Positions 8,978 to 18,068 are shown, counted from the stretch's first letter. The stretch: 64,000 nt of DNA from Cupriavidus necator N-1 (GCF_000219215.1 NC_015727.1:1364001-1428000), one strand, 5' to 3'. Translations and numbers: made by a program. Notes: a model not told the origin generated them from the letters alone.

Positions 8978-9883
8978 CTAACGGAGTGTCGTCTCCAGTT
9001 CCCCAAGTCCATCGATCCACACACGGACGCTGTCACCACGCTTCAGGAATGTTCCGGACTCCATGCCGACCCCCGCTGGTGTGCCCGTCAGAATGACATC
9101 CCCGGGGTATAGCGTCAGACGCTGGCTCAAGTACGCGACCTGCTCCGCAACCGAGTACAAATGGTTTGCCGTATTCGAATCCTGCTTCAGCTCGGCATTG
9201 ACCCAGAGCCGGATATCGAGTGCTTCCGGGGAGGTCACAAAGCTGGCGGGTGTCAGGTAGGGCCCGATAGGGCAGGATCCCTCAAAACACTTATGACCAA
9301 TCCAGTCAAAGCGGAACGGGGACGTAACGTCCACCTGATCGCGCCTAAGGTTATCGCGCGCAGATAGATCGTTTGCGACCGTATAGCCAGCTACGCAAGC
9401 AAGCGCATCTTCCTCAGATACATTACGGCAAGCTGTGCCGATAACAACGGCAAGCTCGGCTTCCCAATCCAGACGTTGCGTATGCCCGGGGTATGACACG
9501 GTTTGCCGATGCGCTGCAAGGGTGCCCCGCCCTGCCTTGATAAAGTGCCACGGTGGAATCCCTTCGCCCTTCGGGTCTGCCGCCAACCTCATGCCAAAGG
9601 CTTTTGCCATTGCCACCACATGGTCCCGGTAGTTGGCACCGGCACCGTAGATCACGCCGGGCCGGTACAGCGGAGACAGGAAGGTGATGGTTTCCGGATT
9701 CATCGACGAAGCACCGTCAGCCTGTTCCGCCACGAAGCGCGCGAGGCGCGCTTGGGAGTTGTCCCACTCCTCGAGCAGATCGTCGATGACGCCCTCGCCG
9801 AAGTGGACATGCTTGCCACCAACATGCACCCCGACATGAGGTTTGCCATCAGGGCCCGAGAAATTGAAGAGCTGGTATTTCAT
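8978..9883 (-). CDS. Fumarylacetoacetate hydrolase-family protein
   Basis: About 301 residues from the ATG at 9883, preceded by AAGG. The FAH fold is shown by YGAGANYRDHV, DWEAELAVVIGTACRNV (metal-binding acidic residues), GYTVANDLSARD and GDVILTGTPAGVG. The family cleaves C-C bonds of, or decarboxylates, 2-oxo acids in aromatic catabolism. It is closely similar to the FAA protein at 17175, including the DPKGEG/DPKGSG plus PWH loop, so the two probably act on related substrates. It is divergent from the LysR gene at 10108. Confidence 0.9.
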   Translation of the reverse strand: MKYQLFNFSGPDGKPHVGVHVGGKHVHFGEGVIDDLLEEWDNSQARLARFVAEQADGASSMNPETITFLSPLYRPGVIYGAGANYRDHVVAMAKAFGMRLAADPKGEGIPPWHFIKAGRGTLAAHRQTVSYPGHTQRLDWEAELAVVIGTACRNVSEEDALACVAGYTVANDLSARDNLRRDQVDVTSPFRFDWIGHKCFEGSCPIGPYLTPASFVTSPEALDIRLWVNAELKQDSNTANHLYSVAEQVAYLSQRLTLYPGDVILTGTPAGVGMESGTFLKRGDSVRVWIDGLGELETTLR

Positions 9884-10107
9884 GCTGCGCCTTACAGTCT
9901 GTTGTAACTGCATTCTTGTCGCCGCAGCCCTGTAAAGCCAGATGGCCCAGGTAAAACCAATGTATAAACCTGGTTTATGCTTTTCTGACGTGCAGCACCC
10001 GCGATCTGGTGTTACCGCGCACGAAGAATCAGCACATCTATGGCAATTGCGGCAGGAGAGAATCCGAGCGGAGCGACTTCTGCGGTTGGCCGACCAGGGA
10101 GAAACGC

Positions 10108-10824
10108 TTGAAAGACTTAAACCTGCTTTATGTGTTCGAGGCGCTTTGGAGAGATCGATCGGTCACAGCAGCCGCGGAGAATCTGGGGCTCACCCAAGCG
10201 GCGGTCAGCAGCGCCCTAAAGCGGCTGCGGGCGGAATATGGGGACCGGCTGTTCATGCTGGTCGGCCGGCGGATGGAGCCGACGCCCCTGGCCACGGCGA
10301 TTGCGGGAGCGCTACTCGACTCTCTGTCGACAATCCGCAAGACTACTGGCACCTTGATGCCCTTTGACCCAACACATGCCAGGCGTCAATTCACGATGCG
10401 CACACGGGATATAGGCGAAGTCGTGTTGCTGCCACGCATTCAGCAGGAACTACTGCGTGCCGCACCGCAGAGCAGCATCCAGACCGTCTACGCGCCGATC
10501 GACGAGACGCTGTCCGCTCTTGCGACCGGCCGAATGGACGTTGCGGTAGGCTACCTGCCGGCTCTCGAACGCAATATCTACAAGTGCCAGCTGTTCCTGG
10601 AGGAATACATTTGCGTTATGCGGGCTGGCCATCCGCTTGCAACGAGACCCGACCTCCCCCTTGAAGCGTTCCTGGCACAGGATCATCTCTTAATTACGTA
10701 CTCGGGCAGTGAGCATATCCTTCTCGAGCGCGCCCTGCTCGAGGCTGGAGCAAAATCGCGCATCAACCGGTTCGGATTGTCCGCAGGGGCGTTCGTTGAC
10801 CAGACCGAAGGTGCCGCAAAATGA
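10108..10824 (+). CDS. LysR-family regulator, C-terminally truncated
   Basis: A TTG at 10108 after GGGAGAAACGC gives about 238 residues; LysR proteins are usually near 300. The HTH (LKDLNLLYVFEALWRDRSV and LTQAAVSSALKRL) and most of the effector domain are normal up to LLERALLEAGAKSRI. The expected last 60 or so residues, present in the related LysR at 33291, are missing and replaced by an unrelated tail (NRFGLSAGAFVDQTEGAAK). The stop lies 4 nt from the converging hydrolase gene. A rearrangement at about 10760 is likely and the protein may be inactive. An upstream ATG at 10009 has no ribosome site. Confidence 0.75.
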   Translation: MKDLNLLYVFEALWRDRSVTAAAENLGLTQAAVSSALKRLRAEYGDRLFMLVGRRMEPTPLATAIAGALLDSLSTIRKTTGTLMPFDPTHARRQFTMRTRDIGEVVLLPRIQQELLRAAPQSSIQTVYAPIDETLSALATGRMDVAVGYLPALERNIYKCQLFLEEYICVMRAGHPLATRPDLPLEAFLAQDHLLITYSGSEHILLERALLEAGAKSRINRFGLSAGAFVDQTEGAAK

Positions 10825-10828
10825 TTTC

Positions 10829-11806
10829 TCAACTGGTACCGCAGATGATCTTCGCATCCGCGTAAGGCGCGAGGAACGCCTGGAGCGCCTCGAGCATGGC
10901 CTCCGGTTTCTCTTCCGCGGGATAATGGCCACTGCCCGCGATAATCACCGACTGCACGTTATCCGCCACTGTCCTCAGTTCCGCTTCCACACTGCCGCCA
11001 CAGGCAAGTTCGCCGGCAAACGCCAGGACCGGCAGCGTTAGCTTCGCACTGCGCGCGCGTTCACGATTCTGAGGAATCGATTCGTCTATCGCCCGGTAAT
11101 AGTCGAAGCTTGCGCGCAGCGCGTGTGGATCGCGCCTGAGTTGCTCAATGTAGAACGCTCTTGCGTAGGCGGGAACGGCGTCGGGAGAGCCGGCCTTCGT
11201 CGCAAACTGGTGGCCGAAATAGATGGACTCGCGTCCCTCGACGAGGCGCTCGTTGACCTCGCGGGCACGGTTGAAATTGAAGTGCCAAAGGAAATCGCTC
11301 AGCCAACGTTCATCAGAGAGAAGTGGGGGCGAGTCTGATACCCCGGGAATGAGCGCTTCACCGAGCGCGATACGTTCTATCCGGCCAGGTTGGTCGTATG
11401 CCATCGCGAAGCCAGTCCACATCCCAATGTCGTGGCCGACCATAGCGAAGCGCTCAAAGCCTAGCGCATCCATCAGTGCAAACATATCGGCGGCGAGCGT
11501 CTTGGAGTCGTATCCGGTTGCCGGCTTGTCCGAAAGTCCCACGCCGCGGGGGTCGACGGCGATAACCGTAAAGGATCGCGCCAACGGGAGCATCAAGTAC
11601 CGCCATGCGAACCAGTTCTGCGGCCACCCGCCAAGCAGTAGCAGCGGCGTGCCCTGGCCGCCGACGACGGCATGCAGGGTTAGGCCGCCAGCCGGCACCA
11701 GATAGCTTTCGAAGACATCTGTAAAGCCAGCGGCCAGTTGGGGAACATCATGTACTGAGCCGTATCCGGCTGCGCGTTTCATGCTTTGAATCAACGGGTT
11801 ATTCAT
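10829..11806 (-). CDS. Alpha/beta-fold hydrolase (epoxide-hydrolase-like)
   Basis: About 325 residues from ATG 11806; ATGs at 11848 and in-frame upstream are alternatives. The core motifs are PLLLLGGWPQNWFAWR (oxyanion region), VIAVDPRGVGLSD, and MVGHDIGMWTGFA, where Asp replaces Ser at the nucleophile elbow as in epoxide hydrolases and haloalkane dehalogenases. GSGHYPAEEKPE supplies the catalytic His. It converges with the truncated LysR gene. The substrate is unknown. Confidence 0.85.
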   Translation of the reverse strand: MNNPLIQSMKRAAGYGSVHDVPQLAAGFTDVFESYLVPAGGLTLHAVVGGQGTPLLLLGGWPQNWFAWRYLMLPLARSFTVIAVDPRGVGLSDKPATGYDSKTLAADMFALMDALGFERFAMVGHDIGMWTGFAMAYDQPGRIERIALGEALIPGVSDSPPLLSDERWLSDFLWHFNFNRAREVNERLVEGRESIYFGHQFATKAGSPDAVPAYARAFYIEQLRRDPHALRASFDYYRAIDESIPQNRERARSAKLTLPVLAFAGELACGGSVEAELRTVADNVQSVIIAGSGHYPAEEKPEAMLEALQAFLAPYADAKIICGTS

Positions 11807-11965
11807 CAGATTTTCTCTTGCTGCGGAAGACGTTGAACGTTCGCTCATGGCCAAACTAAGCAGAACGTGCCGGTAGTTGGGCCACGCCGGCAGGTGGTCA
11901 ACTGGTACAGGTGTTGATGGACTCGTTTCAGGCTTCAGCAGGGAAGCCACTGAGACAGCTCCGCC

Positions 11966-12018
11966 CTATGTCATGAGTTGGTTGGTGCTCGCCAGAGTGA
12001 CACCGCCGAATAGCCCGC
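11966..12018 (-). pseudogene. Remnant of an isochorismatase-family C-terminus
   Basis: On the minus strand this stretch reads GGVTLASTNQLMT and then a stop. It closely matches the near-C-terminal NGGVTLTTTNQLIAE of the isochorismatase at 7108. No upstream part of the gene remains. It lies just downstream of the Old Yellow Enzyme gene, the place where the second OYE module (35758-38320) keeps an intact isochorismatase. I infer that this module once had one and lost it by deletion. Confidence 0.45.
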
Positions 12019-12149
12019 GTGAGGGGATGCTGCGGAAAAGTCAATGCACTGAGCCAGGCATGACCCACTTCCGCGCTGACAACCTGCGCGGGAGCGAGAC
12101 GGCGCCGATCGTCGCTGCAGGCGGCAAATGGCTGGCATGGCGGCAGTTC

Positions 12150-13220
12150 TCAAGCAGTTTCTTCCGCATGCAAGGCGGGGTAGTCGGTATAACCGAGCTC
12201 ACCGGGCGTGTAGAACGTGGCCTTGTCGGGCGCGTTGAGCGCCGCGCCCTGACGGAAACGCACGGGCAGGTCTGGGTTGGCCAGGAAGGCACTACCGAAC
12301 ACGGCGGCGTCGACGCGCCCGAGGGCCAGCAGGGCCTCGGCAGCAGTCTGATCGAGTCCACCGCCGATCAGATAGGCGCCATCGAAGCGCGGCTTCAACA
12401 GCGCGTGGTAGTCGACACTGGCTCCGAACAGAGCGACGTGCAGGTAGGCAAGATCGAGTCGGCGCAATTGCTCGACCAAGTACGTGTAGGTTTCCTGCGG
12501 CGTGGCGTCGATCACATCGTTGAAGTTCATTTCCGGCGAAATCTTGATCCCGACGCGATCGCCTCCGGCCTCAGCCACCATCGCTTCCAGCACTTCCAGC
12601 ACAAAGCGCGCGCGATTGGCTACCGAACCGCCATATTCGTCCTGGCGCTGATTGCTGCCGGACGAGAGGAATTGTTCGGGCAGATAGCCCGATGCGGCAT
12701 GCAACTCGACCCCGTCAAAGCCCGCCTCCAGGGCGCGACGTGTCGCCAGGCGGTAGTCGGCAACCACCTCTGCGATTTCGGCCACGCTCAGCGCGCGGGG
12801 GGTGATGAATTCCCGCAGGCCATCGGCAGTCCAGGTCTGGCCAGCTGGCTTGATGGGCGACGGCGCCACCGGCAGCGCACCGTCCGGCAACAGTGACGGC
12901 TGAGAGATGCGCCCGCTGTGCATCAGTTGCATGAAGATGCGCCCTCCCTTGGCATGCACAGCTTCGGTCACACGCTTCCAGGCCGCCACCTGGGCGTCAT
13001 TGTGGATGCCGGGTGTGCGCACATAGCCCTTGCCCGTCGCGGAGGGATATACACCTTCGCTAATGATCAGGCCGGCGCCGCTCCGCTGGGCATAGTAGGT
13101 GGCAACGATGTCGCCCGGTACGCCCGCATCATCGGCGCGCGAACGGGTCATTGGGGCCATGACCAGGCGGTTGGGCAGGGTATGGCGACCAATACGAATG
13201 GGGGTAAATAGCTGGTGCAT
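12150..13220 (-). CDS. Old Yellow Enzyme-family alkene reductase (copy 1)
   Basis: About 356 residues from the ATG at 13220, with GGAG upstream. It is an FMN beta/alpha barrel opening LFTPIRIGRHTLPNRLVMAPMTRSRA. Other family segments are QLMHSGRIS, ELHAASGYLPEQFLSSGSNQR and AVFGSAFLANPDLP. The usual active-site His-x-x-Asn/His appears here as His-Ala-Ala-Ser, so the second substrate-anchoring residue is a Ser. It would reduce activated C=C bonds of enones or nitro-compounds with NAD(P)H. It is divergent from the LysR at 13327. A close paralogue lies at 37253-38320. Confidence 0.93.
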   Translation of the reverse strand: MHQLFTPIRIGRHTLPNRLVMAPMTRSRADDAGVPGDIVATYYAQRSGAGLIISEGVYPSATGKGYVRTPGIHNDAQVAAWKRVTEAVHAKGGRIFMQLMHSGRISQPSLLPDGALPVAPSPIKPAGQTWTADGLREFITPRALSVAEIAEVVADYRLATRRALEAGFDGVELHAASGYLPEQFLSSGSNQRQDEYGGSVANRARFVLEVLEAMVAEAGGDRVGIKISPEMNFNDVIDATPQETYTYLVEQLRRLDLAYLHVALFGASVDYHALLKPRFDGAYLIGGGLDQTAAEALLALGRVDAAVFGSAFLANPDLPVRFRQGAALNAPDKATFYTPGELGYTDYPALHAEETA

Positions 13221-13326
13221 GATGTGCTCCGAAGTGACTGCTTGATGTAGAGCATCATCCAGCAAATCACCCACGGGATAAATATGGCAAAATTGAATTG
13301 ATTGATCCATTCACGGCGCAATTAGC

Positions 13327-14205
13327 ATGGAACTGCTGAATGACATGGCCTTGTTTGTCGAGGTCGTCAAAGCCAGGAACTTTCGCAAAGCGGCGGAGGC
13401 AATCGGGATGCCGAACTCGACACTGTCGCGCCGCATCAGCGTCCTGGAGAAGGCGATCGGGCTGCGCCTGTTGCATCGCACCACGCGCAAGATCGAGTTG
13501 ACTGAGGCCGGCCAGCTCTATTTCGAGCGCTGCAAACGTATCGTCGACGAGGCGCGGCTCGCGCACGAGCAACTCGGGGAGTTGCTGGCGCAGCCCAGCG
13601 GCGTGCTGCATGCCTCGCTACCGGTGGATTTCGCCAATATATTGCTGGCACCGCTGATCGCGGAATTCGCACAACGTTATCCTGGCATCAGTTTCGAATT
13701 CGACCTCACGCCGCGGCGCGTCGATCTGGTGGCTGAGCCGTTCGATGTCGCGATCCGCATGGGGGAACCGCCAAGTTCGAACCTGATCGCTCGCCGCCTC
13801 GCCCGCCTGCCCCGCTATCTTTACGCTTCGCCGCAATATATTGAACGCTTCGGCGAGCCAAGCCAGCCGGCCGACCTTGTAGCGCATGAGTGCCTGCGGC
13901 TCCGCACGACAGAGGCCAGCGCCTGGACGCTGAAGGACGCGACGAAAACGATTGAGGTCGCAGTCGGCGGCCGGTTTTTGCTCAATAGCGTCGGCATGAT
14001 CCGACGCCTGGCAACGCTCGACCTCGGCATCGCCGTACTGGCCGAGGCTATCATCGGCGACGACGTGGCCAATGGGCTATTGCGTCGAGTGCTACCACAG
14101 TGGCAGGCCACGCCCATACCCGTCTATGCCATGACCGAGACGCGCCTGCTGCCGGCGAAGACGCAGCGCTTTATCGAGTTTCTGCGAGAGCGCCTGGAGC
14201 AGTGA
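13327..14205 (+). CDS. LysR-family regulator of the Old Yellow Enzyme module
   Basis: 292 residues, complete. The winged HTH (MALFVEVVKARNFRKAAEAI, then STLSRRISVLEKAIG) is of the CrgA/AaeR-like type, followed by the effector domain and an intact C-terminus (LLPAKTQRFIEFLRERL). It is divergent from OYE copy 1 across a 106-bp intergenic region, the usual layout for LysR regulation. The damaged LysR at 38488-38930 is its paralogue beside OYE copy 2, so this protein may have to serve both. Confidence 0.9.
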   Translation: MELLNDMALFVEVVKARNFRKAAEAIGMPNSTLSRRISVLEKAIGLRLLHRTTRKIELTEAGQLYFERCKRIVDEARLAHEQLGELLAQPSGVLHASLPVDFANILLAPLIAEFAQRYPGISFEFDLTPRRVDLVAEPFDVAIRMGEPPSSNLIARRLARLPRYLYASPQYIERFGEPSQPADLVAHECLRLRTTEASAWTLKDATKTIEVAVGGRFLLNSVGMIRRLATLDLGIAVLAEAIIGDDVANGLLRRVLPQWQATPIPVYAMTETRLLPAKTQRFIEFLRERLEQ

Positions 14206-14299
14206 GACCTCTCTGCCCGGAGGCGCAACGGGCCGCGACGATTCCGAAGTCCGACCGACGCTTCCGTGGCTCGTCCCCGTCCGCCGGCAGCGACCTACT

Positions 14300-14314
14300 A
14301 TTGATATAATCAAT
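14300..14314. promoter_or_regulatory. Perfect inverted repeat overlapping a -10-like element
   Basis: ATTGAT-ATA-ATCAAT is a perfect dyad of 6-bp arms around a 3-bp centre, and it contains TATAAT. It lies 18 bp upstream of the LysR ATG at 14333. A symmetric site over the -10 box suggests autorepression or bidirectional control. The dyad is seen; the function is inferred. Confidence 0.45.
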
Positions 14315-14332
14315 TCCCCCCCCGGAGCAACG

Positions 14333-15250
14333 ATGAACAAGCTCTACTCTCTGGACCTGAATCTCCTGCTTGTGTTTGATGCAATGCTCCGCGTCGGCAG
14401 CGTGTCCAGGACCGCAGAGGAGATGGGGCTGACCCAGCCCTCCACGAGCAATGCGCTCGCGCGCCTGCGGAATTTCTTCGGCGACCCGCTGTTCGTGCGT
14501 TCGGACGGTGCCATGAGGCCGACGCCGCTGGCCTTGCAAATGGCGGAACCGGTCCAGGAAGCGCTGGGACAACTCCGCCGGGCGATCGAGGACAAGCGGT
14601 ATTTCGACCCGATGACCTCTTGTCGGCGTTTTTCCATCTGCATGAATGAAATGGGACAACGCGTCTTTTTGCCGAAGATCGTCACCCGTTTCGCCGAGAT
14701 CGCGCCTGGGGTAGACCTCGAGGCTATGGAAATGACATCGCAGCTAGCGCAGGCGGCGATGCCAAATGGCGACGTGGACCTTGTGATTGGCTATTTTTCG
14801 GATTTCGGGCCGAGCTTTTTCCGCCAGCGCGTAACGACAGGTCATTACGTCGCCGTTGCCCGCAAGGGACATCCCCAAATAGACGGGATCTTGACCCTGC
14901 CCGCCTACCTGAGCGCCTCGCACATCTCCTACGTGCCTGCTCTAGGCAATCATGCCGCGCTGGAAGCGCTCCTCGCAGAAGAGTTCATGAAACACGGCGT
15001 GCGGCGCCGTGTCGCGTTGCGCGTCGCAAATTCGCTTGGCATCCCGAAGATCATCTCCAGTACCGACCTGATCATGACCGTTCCGTCCGTGCTGGCACAT
15101 GCGTTCTGCGAAACGGCCCCCGTGCAGGTCTTCGACCTGCCGTTCGATATTCCGCATATCGAGATATTTCAATACTGGCACGCACGCTATCACCACGACC
15201 CCGCCAATCAGTGGCTACGCGCCCAGTTCAAAAGCTTGTTTCCGGACTGA
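14333..15250 (+). CDS. LysR-family regulator (NodD/NahR-like), probable activator of the 15549 operon
   Basis: 305 residues, start after CGGAGCAACG. LDLNLLLVFDAMLRVGSVSRTAEEMGL is the NodD/NahR-type opening, and the C-terminus ends in the family-typical YWHARYHHDPANQWLRA. This subgroup often responds to aromatic acids. It is followed after 298 bp by the reductase/VOC/FAA operon on the same strand and is the best candidate for its regulator. The LysR proteins at 10108 and 33291 belong to the same subgroup. Confidence 0.9.
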   Translation: MNKLYSLDLNLLLVFDAMLRVGSVSRTAEEMGLTQPSTSNALARLRNFFGDPLFVRSDGAMRPTPLALQMAEPVQEALGQLRRAIEDKRYFDPMTSCRRFSICMNEMGQRVFLPKIVTRFAEIAPGVDLEAMEMTSQLAQAAMPNGDVDLVIGYFSDFGPSFFRQRVTTGHYVAVARKGHPQIDGILTLPAYLSASHISYVPALGNHAALEALLAEEFMKHGVRRRVALRVANSLGIPKIISSTDLIMTVPSVLAHAFCETAPVQVFDLPFDIPHIEIFQYWHARYHHDPANQWLRAQFKSLFPD

Positions 15251-15465
15251 CACTCTGAACGCCATTGGCAGGATCAATGCTCTACAGGCTTGCAGAGCAC
15301 ATTTCATCAGTGAGCTGAACCGATTCCGGCGATTTCTGCCTCGCGCCTTACGACTTCTCTCGCCCGTATTCACTGCGTCAATAACCTACATTGATGCTAC
15401 TGCATAGACGCACTGCGGGTCGCGCCTTAACCTCCCAGCACATTCCCGAAGAAGGAGGAGACGCA

Positions 15466-15552
15466 ATGAAGCTATCTCAGCTGCGGCCGTCAGCGCGTGT
15501 TACGGCATCATCCACTTCCACGATCGCAGTAGCTTGGGAGCTCTTGTCATGA
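15466..15552 (+). CDS. Possible 28-residue leader peptide coupled to the reductase gene
   Basis: A very strong ribosome site (GAAGGAGGAGACGCA) precedes an ATG that opens a 28-codon frame ending in TGA, which overlaps the ATG of the reductase gene (ATGA). The peptide has no recognised domain and ends AVAWELLS. It could be a translational-coupling leader, or the surviving ends of a larger gene removed by deletion. The ribosome site and overlap are visible; the role is inferred. Confidence 0.45.
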   Translation: MKLSQLRPSARVTASSTSTIAVAWELLS

Positions 15553-16592
15553 CCAAGCACACGATCACTCTGCTGCCCAGTGGCAACCAGTTCCAGTGTG
15601 ACGACGGCGAGACTATCCTGAAGGCCGGCTTGGCTGCCGGCCTCCTCATGCCTTATAGCTGCCGCTCTGGTGTCTGCAACACTTGCCGCGGCACCGTCAG
15701 GCAAGGCAAGGTGGATTTCGGCAATGTTCACCCGACCTACCTCAGTGAAGACGACAAGCATGCCGGCAAAGCGCTGCTGTGCTCGGCCAAAGCCATCGGC
15801 GACTGCAGCATCGAGGTCCGCGAACTGGACCCGGCAGAAGCTTTCCCGGTGCGCCGTTTGCCGTGCCGCGTACTGCATCTCGAAAGGCTAGCGCCAGACG
15901 TCATGCTGATCACCATTGGCCTGCCGCCCAACGAGCCAACCGTCTTCAAAGCCGGCCAGTACGTTGACTTCGTGCTCAAGGACGGCACGCGCCGCAGCTA
16001 CTCGATCGCGACCGCACCTTCCAGCGAAGGTGTAAGGCAAGTCGACCTGCACGTTCGCCTGGTTCCCGGTGGTCGCTTCACGGAGCACGTGTTCAACACG
16101 ATGAAGCTGCGCGAAACGATGATGCTGGAGATGCCGCTCGGGTCCTTCTACTGGCGAGCGAGCAGCGACAAACCAATGATCATGCTCGCTTCAGGCACGG
16201 GATTCGCACCGATCAAGTCCATCATCGACTACAGCATCGCGTGCGGAAACACGCGTCCCATCACCCTTTACTGGGGCGGCCGCACGCGTGCATGCATCTA
16301 CATGGCTTCGCTTGTCGAGAAGTGGGTCGCTGAGCACGACCACATCAAGTTTATCCCCGTCGTGAGTGACGCCACCCCCGAATGCAACTGGACTGGTCGC
16401 AGCGGATTCGTGCACAAGGCGGTCATAGAAGACTTCCCCGACATGTCCGCCTATCAGGTATATGCCTGCGGCGCGCCGATCGTCGTCGATTCCGCCCGCC
16501 GCGATTTTACGGCGCGGTGCGGCCTTCCAGAAGACGAGTTCTACGCCGATTCCTTTATCAACGAAGCAGACCGACAGAAAGCCGCTGCTTGA
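15549..16592 (+). CDS. Ferredoxin-type NAD(P)H:flavin oxidoreductase (2Fe-2S, FAD, NAD domains)
   Basis: About 347 residues. An N-terminal plant-type ferredoxin domain has CRSGVCNTC and a downstream LLCSA Cys. A flavin domain (RRSYSIATAPS) and a nucleotide domain (LASGTGFAPIKSII, YACGAPIVVDSAR) follow. This order matches electron-transfer reductases of multicomponent oxygenases and CDP-glucoseen reductase-like proteins. It would pass electrons from NAD(P)H to an oxygenase. No oxygenase alpha subunit is next to it, so the partner must be elsewhere or was lost. It starts within the stop codon of the leader ORF. Confidence 0.9.
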   Translation: MTKHTITLLPSGNQFQCDDGETILKAGLAAGLLMPYSCRSGVCNTCRGTVRQGKVDFGNVHPTYLSEDDKHAGKALLCSAKAIGDCSIEVRELDPAEAFPVRRLPCRVLHLERLAPDVMLITIGLPPNEPTVFKAGQYVDFVLKDGTRRSYSIATAPSSEGVRQVDLHVRLVPGGRFTEHVFNTMKLRETMMLEMPLGSFYWRASSDKPMIMLASGTGFAPIKSIIDYSIACGNTRPITLYWGGRTRACIYMASLVEKWVAEHDHIKFIPVVSDATPECNWTGRSGFVHKAVIEDFPDMSAYQVYACGAPIVVDSARRDFTARCGLPEDEFYADSFINEADRQKAAA

Positions 16593-16622
16593 GCTCACCG
16601 GCAATACTAAGGAGACAACACG

Positions 16623-17174
16623 ATGGAAATCAACATCGAAGATGCCATTCCCACGGACTTCACCGCGCCTGTCCCAGAGCGCAATTCGCATGTGAAGCCC
16701 TTCTGTCTTGGACATGGCACCCTGGAATGCTTCAGCCTGAAGGAGTCCCGCAAATTCTATGAGGAGTTCCTCGGCCTGGAGTGCCGCCGCCACGCCAAAC
16801 CGTCAATGTCGGTTCGCCTGGGTATGCGCTTCCACATTGTGTGCGTGGAAGTCGGTGACGCAGTCCACCCTTGCAATGTCCTTAACCACTGGGGGCTGGA
16901 CGTCAAGTCGCGCGAAAGTGTGGACGAAGCCTACCAGGCGGCGCTCAAGTACAAAGACCAATACAAGATCCGTCAGGTGCTGGAACCGCACGAGCAGCAC
17001 AGCGTGTACTCGTTCTACCTGGAAGACCTGGACCACAACTGGTGGGAGATCCAGTACTACCCGAACGGGTTCCAGCATGACGACTTCTTCGATTTTGGGG
17101 ACCGATTCTCCGACGACGAAAAAGTCGACCTTAGCGCGCTCCCTGAACTCAATATCTTCGGAAAGGCAGACTAA
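16623..17174 (+). CDS. VOC (glyoxalase/extradiol dioxygenase superfamily) protein
   Basis: 183 residues, start after AAGGAGACAACACG. A single glyoxalase-type module runs from about residue 30 (GHGTLECFSLKESRKFYEEFL), with metal-ligand candidates in GHGTLE, LNHWGLDV and NWWEIQYYPNG. Such one-module proteins can be dioxygenases, isomerases or lyases, so the reaction is open. The stop is followed directly by the FAA start (no gap), so the two are tightly co-expressed. Sequential action on a ring-cleavage intermediate is plausible. Confidence 0.85.
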   Translation: MEINIEDAIPTDFTAPVPERNSHVKPFCLGHGTLECFSLKESRKFYEEFLGLECRRHAKPSMSVRLGMRFHIVCVEVGDAVHPCNVLNHWGLDVKSRESVDEAYQAALKYKDQYKIRQVLEPHEQHSVYSFYLEDLDHNWWEIQYYPNGFQHDDFFDFGDRFSDDEKVDLSALPELNIFGKAD

Positions 17175-18068
17175 ATGATCCAGCTCGTTACCTTCAAGGT
17201 GCCAGAGGGCGTGCGCACCGGCATGATGACCAACGGCAAGATTTACCAGTCCGGTGCCTACAACGACATGCTCGAAGTACTCGCGGACTGGTCCAACGCT
17301 TCAGCAAAGCTCGAGACGCTTGGCCCCAAACTGGCCGAGCGAGACGACGTGAAGAATGCCGAACTGGTTGCACCGCTTCCGGCGCCGCGGAACATCTATT
17401 TCGCAGGGGCGAACTACAAGGACCACGTTGAGGAAATGAGGGAGCGCCTCAAGCTCAACATCAACGCTGATCCGAAGGGCAGCGGCGAGAAGCCCTGGCA
17501 CTCGCTCAAGTCGACCGGCTCGAGCGTGGTGGGTCCCGGCACCAGGGTGGCGCTGCCAGGCGGGTCGAAGATGCTCGATTGGGAGGTGGAACTGGCAGTC
17601 GTCATCGGCAAGCCTGCAAAGGATGTGTCGCGGGACAACGCGCTCGACTGTGTGGCTGGCTATACCGTCGCCAACGACCTGTCCGCTCGCGACCACATCT
17701 TCCGCCCCGAAGTGGCAGAGACCTCGCCCTTCCGCTATGACTGGATCGGCCAGAAGTCATTCGACGGTTCTTGCCCGATGGGTCCGGCCATCACCCCTGC
17801 GCAATTCATTGGCGACCCGATGAACCTGAGCATGAAACTGTGGGTCAACGACAAGCTTAAGCAGGATTCCAACACCAACCAGATGCTGTTCGACATCGCC
17901 GACCAGATCTCCCATCTGTCCTCGCGCGTGACGCTCCTCCCAGGCGACGTTATCCTGACAGGCACGCCAGCCGGGGTTGGTATGCCGAACAGCGATTTCT
18001 TGAAGCCGGGCGATGTCGTCAAGCAGTGGATCGAAAGCATTGGCGAATTCGAGTTCACGATCGCATAA
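17175..18068 (+). CDS. Fumarylacetoacetate hydrolase-family protein
   Basis: 297 residues starting on the base after the VOC stop. FAH motifs are FAGANYKDHVEEM, DWEVELAVVIGKPAKDV, GYTVANDLSARDH, SFDGSCPMGPAITP and GDVILTGTPAGVGMP. It is closely similar to the FAA protein at 8978. The position between a VOC protein and a GlcG-like protein suggests hydrolysis of a ring-cleavage product, or tautomerisation/decarboxylation as in HpcE-like members. Confidence 0.92.
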   Translation: MIQLVTFKVPEGVRTGMMTNGKIYQSGAYNDMLEVLADWSNASAKLETLGPKLAERDDVKNAELVAPLPAPRNIYFAGANYKDHVEEMRERLKLNINADPKGSGEKPWHSLKSTGSSVVGPGTRVALPGGSKMLDWEVELAVVIGKPAKDVSRDNALDCVAGYTVANDLSARDHIFRPEVAETSPFRYDWIGQKSFDGSCPMGPAITPAQFIGDPMNLSMKLWVNDKLKQDSNTNQMLFDIADQISHLSSRVTLLPGDVILTGTPAGVGMPNSDFLKPGDVVKQWIESIGEFEFTIA

